A DNA stretch of 37,377 nucleotides, taken from Kutzneria sp. GTDB lineage: Bacteria; Actinomycetota; Actinomycetes; Mycobacteriales; Pseudonocardiaceae. The notes beneath the pieces were generated by a model. It worked only from the letters and a program-made list of their open reading frames with translations, was not told where the DNA came from and searched no databases. The stretch spans positions 1 to 37,377 of the forward strand of contig JAFAZC010000117.1 of assembly GCA_019239965.1 (NCBI GenBank), in the 5' to 3' direction. A program made the translations under genes and the position numbers. Positions 31,823 to 37,377 of the stretch are shown one piece after another. Numbering within the stretch: the first letter of the stretch is position 1; each line of letters begins with the position of its first letter.

Positions 31823-34797
31823 AATGTGCGACGATGCCGGAAATGCCACGCATCGGGTCGGGAATACCCCTGGTGGCGCGCGGTTCGGAAAGGGACGGGC
31901 TGCGCGCCGCCTTGCGCCGTGCCAGCGACGGCGCGGCAAGCGCTGTGCTGCTGTCCGGAGACGCGGGAGTCGGCAAGACCCGGTTGCTGACTGACCTTTC
32001 CGAGCAGGCCGAAAGGGACGGTGTGCTCGTGCTCACCGGTCGGTGCGTCGGTGTCGGTGGCGGTCTGCCCTACCTGCCGTTCGCCGACATGCTCGGTCAG
32101 CTCCGGCAACGGTGCCCCGACGCACTGCACGGACGCCCCGCGCTTGGCAGGCTGCTTCCCGAACTGGCTGCCGAGACCACGACACCGGCCAACGGGGCCG
32201 AGGAGGTCGGGCTCGGTCAGCTCCAGCTCTTCGACGCCGTCTACGGGATACTCGCCGAGTTGTCCGAGGAACGCTGTGTGCTGCTGGCGCTCGAGGACAT
32301 GCACTGGGCCGACTCCTCCTCACGGCACCTGCTGACTTTCCTCCTGTCCCGGCTGCGGTCCCAGCGGTTGTTGGTCGTGGTCACCTTCCGTGGCGACGAA
32401 CTGCACCGCAGGCACCCACTGCGCCCGGTGATCGCCGAGCTGGTGCGGCTGACGTCCGTGGAGCGGATCCAACTCGAGCCGCTCACCCGCGCCGAGACCA
32501 TGGAGCTGGTTCGCGCGCTGGCCGACGAGAATGTCCCGGAGACGGCACTGCGCAGGATCGCCGACCGGTCCGAGGGCAATCCGTTCTTCGTCGAGGAACT
32601 GCTGGCCAGCTGTGCCACCTGCGACGAGCCACTGATGCCTCCCGGCCTCGTGGACGTGCTGCTCGCCAGGATCGAACGGCTCAGCCCCGCCACCCAGCAG
32701 GTCGTCAGGGCCGCCTCGGTCGGCGGCCGCCGGGTGCGCTACGCCAGGCTGCACCAGGTTGTCGACCTGCCAGCACCCGATCTGGAGAACGCGCTGCGCG
32801 AGGCGGTTCAGCACAACGTCCTGCAGATCGTCGACAGCGACAGCCATTACGCCTTCCGGCACGCACTGCTGCGTGAGGCCGTCTACGGCGACCTGCTGCC
32901 CGGCGAGCGGGTAAGGCTGCACGGGGCCTACGCGAGGCATCTGCTCGAAGAGCCGCAGACCCGGGGCACCGCTGCCGAGCTCGCCTACCACAGCATGGAG
33001 AGCCACGCCCTTGCTCAGGCCCTCGCCGCCTCGGCGCGGGCCGCGCGGGAGGCCGACGACCTTGGCGCGCCCGGCGAGGCCCTACACTTCACCGAGCAGG
33101 TGCTGAAGCTGTGGGACGCGGTCCCCGATCCCAGCAGCCACGCGGGTGTCACCGAACTGAGGCTGCTCAACCGGGCCAGTTACTTCGCCATCAGCGCCGG
33201 CGAGTTGGAGCGTGGAATCGCCTATGCCCAGTCGGCCGTGCGGGTCGCCGAAACCCAGGGCGCGAGCGTCGAGGACAAGGCCGACGCCTACCGCCGGCTC
33301 GCGATGGCGCTGATGAACATCGATGGCAGGGAGGCCAGCGCCCTCGAGGCGATCGACCGGGCCTGGGGGTTCGTCGAAGACAAGCCGGCGAGCACGTTGC
33401 GAGCGTGGGTCCTCGCGGTCAGGGCACGTGCCCTGCGGGACTCCGGACGCTACGACGAGGCGCGGGAATACGCGGGGTTGGCCATCGACGATGCGCGCCA
33501 GGCCGGCTCACGCGGCGCGGAGGCCGACGTACTGGTCACTCTCGCTGTGCTCGACGAGAAGAAAGGGCTGGTCGAGGACGCCTGCAGTCGGTTGATCGTG
33601 GCACGCGACCGGGCGATCGAGGCCGAGGCGTTCAACGTCGAACTCCGTGCCTGGTGCAATCTCGGACTCAACCGCTATGAGCAGGGTCTGATCGGTGAGG
33701 CGGTCAAGGTCTTCGGTGAGGGGCTTCGCCGAGCGCAGGCCATCGGCCTGTCGTGGGGGCCGTTCGGTTCCCAGCTGCGCGTGCTGCTGGTGGTCGCCCG
33801 ATACGTGGCGGGGGACTGGTCGGGCGCGGCCGCCGCCGCGGACCTGCCGGTCGATCCGGTGGCCAGCCTCGCCTCGGCATCGGTCGCCGCGGCCACGCTC
33901 GTCGTCGAGGTCGGCTCCGGCAGGTTCGCTGAGGCCGAACACATGCTGGAACGTCTGCGGCCGGAGTGGGACATGGACTTCCAGTTGCCGATGTTCTGTG
34001 CGGCGGCCGAGACCGAGCTGCACCAGTGGCGCGGTCGACCCGAGCAGGCTCTGCGGGCGGCCAGGGACGGGCTCGACGCGGTGAACGCGTTTTCTCCCCG
34101 TGCCACCGGCGGAATCCGGCTGTCCGCGCTGGGCATGTCCGCGGCGGCCGACCTCGCCGCGCGTGCGCGGCGCCGACACGACGACGACGGCGAACGGGAC
34201 GCGGTGCGGATCGCCGAGGAACTCGCCAAGGTCGGCGAACTCGCGGCCGCGGGGCGGCACCGCAGCGGCGAGCTCGGCCCGGAGGGACGGGCCTGGCTGG
34301 CCCGGCTCGCCGCCGAGCGGAGCCGGTTGACCGGCGCCGGTGACCCGGCGGCCTGGCGGGCCGTCGTTGACGCGTTCGGTTACGGCCACGCGTACGAGCG
34401 CGCGCTGGCACGGTGGCGGCTCGCCGGGGCGCTGCTGGCGATGGAGGCCAGGGACGACGCCGGTCGCCAGCTCGAATTGGCCCGCGAGACGGCGGACCGG
34501 CTCGGCGCCGCACCGCTGGGCGATGCCATCGCCCAGCTGGCGAAACGCGCGAGGATCACCATGAAGAACAGTGGCGGTCCGGTACGCCGGGACACGGTCG
34601 ATCTGCTGACCCCACGGGAGCGCTCGGTGCTCGATCTTGTCGCCACCGGGCGTACCAACCGAGAGGTCGGCGAGGAGCTGTACATCAGCGAGAAGACCGT
34701 CAGCGTGCACCTGTCCAGGATTATGGCCAAACTGGGCGTCAACCGGCGTGCGGAAGCCGTCGCGACCGCCTATGACCGAGGTCTACTCGACACCTGA
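31819..34797 (+). CDS. LAL-family LuxR transcriptional regulator with AAA ATPase
   Basis: About 992 residues. The N-terminal NTPase domain has Walker A GDAGVGKT (about 47-54) and Walker B CVLLALEDMHWAD (about 155), followed by RSEGNPFFVEELL of the STAND ATPase type. A long region of TPR-like helical repeats (about 390-880) follows. The C-terminal LuxR/GerE helix-turn-helix is LLTPRERSVLDLVATGRTNR through SEKTVSVHLSRIMAKLGVNR. This is the MalT/LAL plan: large ATP-dependent activators of metabolic or antibiotic genes. The start is uncertain: GTG 31819 (coupled to the 66-aa ORF), ATG 31834 or ATG 31843. The nearest downstream target on the same strand is the snapalysin gene. Confidence 0.88.
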   Translation: MKCATMPEMPRIGSGIPLVARGSERDGLRAALRRASDGAASAVLLSGDAGVGKTRLLTDLSEQAERDGVLVLTGRCVGVGGGLPYLPFADMLGQLRQRCPDALHGRPALGRLLPELAAETTTPANGAEEVGLGQLQLFDAVYGILAELSEERCVLLALEDMHWADSSSRHLLTFLLSRLRSQRLLVVVTFRGDELHRRHPLRPVIAELVRLTSVERIQLEPLTRAETMELVRALADENVPETALRRIADRSEGNPFFVEELLASCATCDEPLMPPGLVDVLLARIERLSPATQQVVRAASVGGRRVRYARLHQVVDLPAPDLENALREAVQHNVLQIVDSDSHYAFRHALLREAVYGDLLPGERVRLHGAYARHLLEEPQTRGTAAELAYHSMESHALAQALAASARAAREADDLGAPGEALHFTEQVLKLWDAVPDPSSHAGVTELRLLNRASYFAISAGELERGIAYAQSAVRVAETQGASVEDKADAYRRLAMALMNIDGREASALEAIDRAWGFVEDKPASTLRAWVLAVRARALRDSGRYDEAREYAGLAIDDARQAGSRGAEADVLVTLAVLDEKKGLVEDACSRLIVARDRAIEAEAFNVELRAWCNLGLNRYEQGLIGEAVKVFGEGLRRAQAIGLSWGPFGSQLRVLLVVARYVAGDWSGAAAAADLPVDPVASLASASVAAATLVVEVGSGRFAEAEHMLERLRPEWDMDFQLPMFCAAAETELHQWRGRPEQALRAARDGLDAVNAFSPRATGGIRLSALGMSAAADLAARARRRHDDDGERDAVRIAEELAKVGELAAAGRHRSGELGPEGRAWLARLAAERSRLTGAGDPAAWRAVVDAFGYGHAYERALARWRLAGALLAMEARDDAGRQLELARETADRLGAAPLGDAIAQLAKRARITMKNSGGPVRRDTVDLLTPRERSVLDLVATGRTNREVGEELYISEKTVSVHLSRIMAKLGVNRRAEAVATAYDRGLLDT

Positions 34798-34810
34798 GGC
34801 GTTCCCCGTT

Positions 34811-34824
34811 GTTCCGATCGGAAC
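34811..34824. promoter_or_regulatory. Perfect 14-bp palindrome before the protease gene
   Basis: GTTCCGATCGGAAC is its own reverse complement. It sits 13 nt after the LAL stop and about 110 nt before the snapalysin -10. It has no loop to make it a terminator, so it is more likely a protein-binding site. Confidence 0.4.
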
Positions 34825-34934
34825 CGGGCACCTACGGCATAAACAGTCCAATGGCGACTGATATTTCCGGTTTTTCCCTTTGGTGGCAGAAGGTTTACGA
34901 CGAACGCCGGCTGGTCTGACCTGCTCACCGCGCC

Positions 34935-34967
34935 TACCTTGATGCGTGGATGCGCTTTCCGCGCATC
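34935..34967 (+). promoter_or_regulatory. Candidate snapalysin promoter and 5'-end mRNA hairpin
   Basis: TACCTT (34935-34940) fits the TANNNT -10, which places transcription start near 34947. The message would then begin with GATGCGC (34949-34955), loop TTTCC, GCGCATC (34961-34967): a perfect 7-bp hairpin at its very 5' end. Such a cap can protect mRNA. No convincing -35 was found, which would fit an activator-dependent promoter. Confidence 0.4.
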
Positions 34968-35002
34968 AGTCATCTCCCTGCGATGATCAGGAGTTTCCGC
35001 TC

Positions 35003-35554
35003 ATGTGGACAAGAGCCTTCGTCTCCGGTGTCGTTGGCGCCACCCTGTTGGCGAGCCCGTTGCTTGCGACTCCGGCGATCGCGGCGCCGGCGGCGAGCCC
35101 GGCCGCGCCCCAGGTCGCCACGATCTACTACGACGTCTCCGGCGCTCCCACCTTCCGTGACGCCATCCGCGCCGGCCTTGCGAACTGGAACGCTTCGGTA
35201 CACAACGTGCAGTTCAAGGAAAACTCGGCGAACTCGACACTGCGGTACACCGAGGGCAACGACGCGCAGAACGGTTCCCACGCCAACACCGACGGCCATG
35301 GCCACGGGACTATCTTCATCGACTACACCCAGGCCCGGCAGTACGACCAGGTCCGCATCACCGCGCACGAGAGCGGCCACGCGCTCGGATTGCCCGATCA
35401 CTACAGCGGACCATGCTCCGAGCTGATGTCTGGTGGCGGCCCCGGCCCGACCTGCCACAACGCCAGGCCGAACGCGGACGAAATCGCGAGGGTGGAGGGC
35501 CTCTGGGCCAACGGCCTCGCGGCGAGCTCCGCGCCGACGCTGATCTACAACTAA
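35003..35554 (+). CDS. Snapalysin-type secreted zinc metalloprotease (M7)
   Basis: A 183-residue preproprotein. The signal peptide is MWTRAFVSGVVGATLLASPL, with cleavage near ATPAIAAPA. The mature part begins with TIYYDVSGAPTFRDAI, typical of the M7 family. The zinc site HESGHALGLPD is complete: His122, Glu123, His126 and Asp132. Cys138 and Cys151 probably form the conserved disulfide. It is shorter than Streptomyces snapalysins because the propeptide is small. AGGAG (34989-34993) lies 9 nt before ATG 35003. Milk-hydrolysing proteases of this group are extracellular. Streptomyces snapalysin genes are usually next to a LysR activator, but here the upstream regulator is LAL type. Confidence 0.92.
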   Translation: MWTRAFVSGVVGATLLASPLLATPAIAAPAASPAAPQVATIYYDVSGAPTFRDAIRAGLANWNASVHNVQFKENSANSTLRYTEGNDAQNGSHANTDGHGHGTIFIDYTQARQYDQVRITAHESGHALGLPDHYSGPCSELMSGGGPGPTCHNARPNADEIARVEGLWANGLAASSAPTLIYN

Positions 35555-35573
35555 AGTCACACCGCGTTCTGAC

Positions 35574-35605
35574 ACGGGCGCCGTGCTCACCAGTGCGGCG
35601 CCCGT
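35574..35605 (+). terminator. Strong hairpin after snapalysin
   Basis: ACGGGCGCCG (35574-35583) pairs perfectly with CGGCGCCCGT (35596-35605), giving a 10-bp stem and a 12-nt loop, 19 nt after the TAA. No U-tract. The remaining gap to 35777 shows no gene and no clear promoter. Confidence 0.65.
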
Positions 35606-35777
35606 ACCGCTGTTATCCACCATGCGGCCGGCCCGGGACATGATCCGACCGCGGGATGACAGCGGATCAGCCCCGAGGACGACCGGCGGTCCCGCCTGCG
35701 CGCCGATGTCCGCTCCACCACTGACCTCATAGCGTCAGCACCGTCAAGCGAACTGTCGCTGTGAAATGGAGCGAACA

Positions 35778-36530
35778 ATGTCTTCAGCGGTGTCCGATGT
35801 CGGCCTCCGGACCGCGGTGTCCGCCCATGCCCTGGTGAAAACCTACGGCAAGGGTGAAACTGCGGTCCGTGCTCTCGATGGAGTCGGGGTGTCCTTTGCC
35901 GCGGGCCACTTCACCGCCATCATGGGACCATCCGGCTCGGGGAAGTCCACACTCATGCACTGCCTAGCCGGACTGGACACCGTCGACTCCGGAGAGGTCC
36001 GGATCGGACAGACCGACATCACGGTGCTGAACGACCGAGAACTGACCAAGCTGCGTCGCGACCGTGTCGGCTTCGTGTTCCAGTCGTTCAATCTGCTGCC
36101 GACCCTGAACGCCGAACAAAACATCCTGCTCGGCCTCGAACTGGCCGGCCGCAAACCGGACAGGGGATGGTTCGACACCATCGTCGACACGATCGGGTTG
36201 CGCCAAAGGCTGCGGCACAAGCCGAGTGAGCTGTCCGGCGGACAACAACAGCGGGTGGCCTGCGCACGGGCGTTGGTGTCGAGGCCGGACGTGGTGTTCG
36301 CCGACGAACCGACCGGAAACCTCGACTCCCGTTCCGGTGCCGAGGTACTCGACTTCCTCCGGATGTCCGTGCGCAAACTCGGCCAAACGGTGATCATGGT
36401 GACCCACGACCCCGTCGCGGCCAGCTACGCCGACCGCGTCGTGCTGCTCGCCGACGGCCGGCTGGCAGGAGAGATCACCAAGCCGACGACCGACTCGGTG
36501 CTTGCGGCACTCAGGCACCTGGGCGCGTGA
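35778..36530 (+). CDS. MacB/LolD-type ABC transporter ATP-binding protein
   Basis: A 250-residue ATPase of the MacB/LolD/FtsE group. It has Walker A GPSGSGKST, Q-loop VFQSFNLLPTLNAEQNILLG, signature LSGGQQQRVACARALV, Walker B VVFADEPTGNLDSRSG and the switch His in VTHD. NLLPTL-AEN in the Q-loop and EPTGNLD are typical of transporters that move substrates out of the membrane with an FtsX-like permease. GGAG ends 6 nt before ATG 35778; ATG 35766 is an alternative. The stop overlaps the start of the permease (TGATG). In actinobacteria these pairs often export antibiotics or peptides, or act on the envelope. The substrate here is unknown. Confidence 0.93.
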   Translation: MSSAVSDVGLRTAVSAHALVKTYGKGETAVRALDGVGVSFAAGHFTAIMGPSGSGKSTLMHCLAGLDTVDSGEVRIGQTDITVLNDRELTKLRRDRVGFVFQSFNLLPTLNAEQNILLGLELAGRKPDRGWFDTIVDTIGLRQRLRHKPSELSGGQQQRVACARALVSRPDVVFADEPTGNLDSRSGAEVLDFLRMSVRKLGQTVIMVTHDPVAASYADRVVLLADGRLAGEITKPTTDSVLAALRHLGA

Positions 36531-37377
36531 TGATCAAGACAACACTCGCCGGCCTGAGAGCCCGCACGGCCCGCATGGTCCTTTCCTCGATCGCGATCGT
36601 TCTCGGGGTCGCCTTCATTAGCGGTACGCTGATCATCGGAAACGCCCTGGACGCCAGCATCCACAACGATTTCGCCCGTCAGGCACGCGGCGTCGACGTG
36701 TCGGTGCGACCGCAGGGCCACACGCCCGCGTTCACCGAGGACACTGTCGAACGGATACGCGAGCTGCCCGGCGTCGCCGCCGCGGATGGTAGGACCGCCG
36801 TCCTCGTGCCCCTTGTCGGAACCGACGGCAGGGCGAAGCCGGTCGAGGTCTCCAGTCTCGAGGACGCCGCGTCGCTGCGGGAGTTCGACATCGTGGATGG
36901 TCAGTTCCCGCGGCAGGCCAACGAGATCGCGGTGGAAGCCGGTAGTGCGCGCACGTTGAAACTGTCGATCGGCCACAAGGTGACGGTGCTCGACAAGGAC
37001 GACAAGTCCGTTCCGATGACCGTCGTGGGCACCTACTCCCAAGGCGCCAGTGCTTTCGCGCTCTCCGGCGACCACGCGGTGATGCCGGCATCCGCGATGC
37101 TCTCGTTGACCGATGTCACAGGCTTCGACCAGATCGTGGCCACGGCGGCCGCGGGAACCAGCGAGCAACAGGTCGCCGACCGGGTGCGGGCCGCGCTGGC
37201 CGGATCCGATGTCAAGGTGCAGACCGGTGCCCAGCTGACGACCGAGACGCTCGAGCAGGCTGGCCAGGGGTCCACCGCTCTCACCCAGTTCATGCTGGTC
37301 TTCGCGTTGATCGCGCTGATCGTGGCGTCGATGGTCATCTACAACACGTTCACGATCCTGGTTGCCCAGCGCTCCAG
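36530..37377 (+). CDS. FtsX-like/MacB permease, 5' part (cut by window edge)
   Basis: The frame is open from ATG 36530 to the window end, about 282 residues. The first helix is VLSSIAIVLGVAFISGTLII, followed by a large extracytoplasmic domain of MacB_PCD type (about 45-240; TVERIRELPGVAAADGRTAV, EFDIVDGQFPRQANEIAVEA). A second helix near the edge is FMLVFALIALIVASMVIYNT, as expected at the start of the FtsX core. It overlaps the ATPase gene by one base (TGATG). Full-length members have about 800-850 residues with a duplicated FtsX core, so most of the gene lies outside the window. Confidence 0.9.
   Translation, partial: MIKTTLAGLRARTARMVLSSIAIVLGVAFISGTLIIGNALDASIHNDFARQARGVDVSVRPQGHTPAFTEDTVERIRELPGVAAADGRTAVLVPLVGTDGRAKPVEVSSLEDAASLREFDIVDGQFPRQANEIAVEAGSARTLKLSIGHKVTVLDKDDKSVPMTVVGTYSQGASAFALSGDHAVMPASAMLSLTDVTGFDQIVATAAAGTSEQQVADRVRAALAGSDVKVQTGAQLTTETLEQAGQGSTALTQFMLVFALIALIVASMVIYNTFTILVAQRS

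Noticed and set aside
1-37377. CRISPR arrays, tRNA/rRNA genes, insertion sequences, attachment sites
   Set aside because: No regularly spaced repeats, cloverleaf-like segments, transposase frames or flanking inverted repeats were seen by eye; a tRNAscan or ISfinder run would be decisive.

Overview
The window is high-GC (roughly 70 %) actinobacterial chromosome. GTG starts are frequent, several promoters appear leaderless, and XRE-DUF5753/DUF397 pairs, a LAL-type LuxR regulator and a snapalysin are present. Gene content (trpBA-lgt, gltBD, pyk, tesB, gnd, dacB, a SulP-carbonic anhydrase fusion) points to a Pseudonocardiales-like organism such as Amycolatopsis. That placement is inferred from gene content and codon use, not from a marker gene.

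Layout. 1-2409: end of trpB, trpA and lgt (tryptophan synthase, then prolipoprotein lipidation). 2483-4167: a MerR regulator with an MFS exporter, separated by a MerR-like dyad promoter. 4109-6874 (minus): a FecCD-type siderophore/cobalamin ABC importer (ATPase, permease, lipoprotein receptor). 7139-13217: gltB-gltD, NADPH glutamate synthase. 13259-15116: divergent TetR/MFS pair with two tandem palindromes between them. 15108-17082: a secreted, membrane-anchored repeat protein divergent from a DUF4239 membrane protein. 17084-18603: a decayed patch with a 5'-truncated Fic gene, an intact DUF397 gene and a truncated, frameshifted DUF5753 regulator. 18615-20805: DUF2461 gene and pyruvate kinase. 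20818-22679 (minus): LacI regulator, then a promoter with two perfect LacI-type operators, a 54-residue ORF and a flavin/F420-type split-barrel protein. 22800-26870: tesB, gnd and dacB. 26884-29184 (minus): SulP transporter fused to a beta-carbonic anhydrase. 29679-31368: a small CxxC protein with a possible 22-codon leader ORF, divergent from an intact XRE-DUF5753/DUF397 pair. 31622-35554: a 66-residue ORF overlapping a LAL regulator gene, then a snapalysin protease. 35778-end: MacB-like ABC ATPase and the start of its FtsX-like permease.

Most of the window is housekeeping metabolism with several self-contained regulator/target modules between. No CRISPR array, tRNA, rRNA, transposase or prophage gene was recognised. 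The least explained signals are the LacI-type promoter driving a tiny orphan ORF, the 66-aa ORF/LAL/protease segment, and the decayed Fic/DUF5753 patch. None of them amounts to a demonstrated new system.
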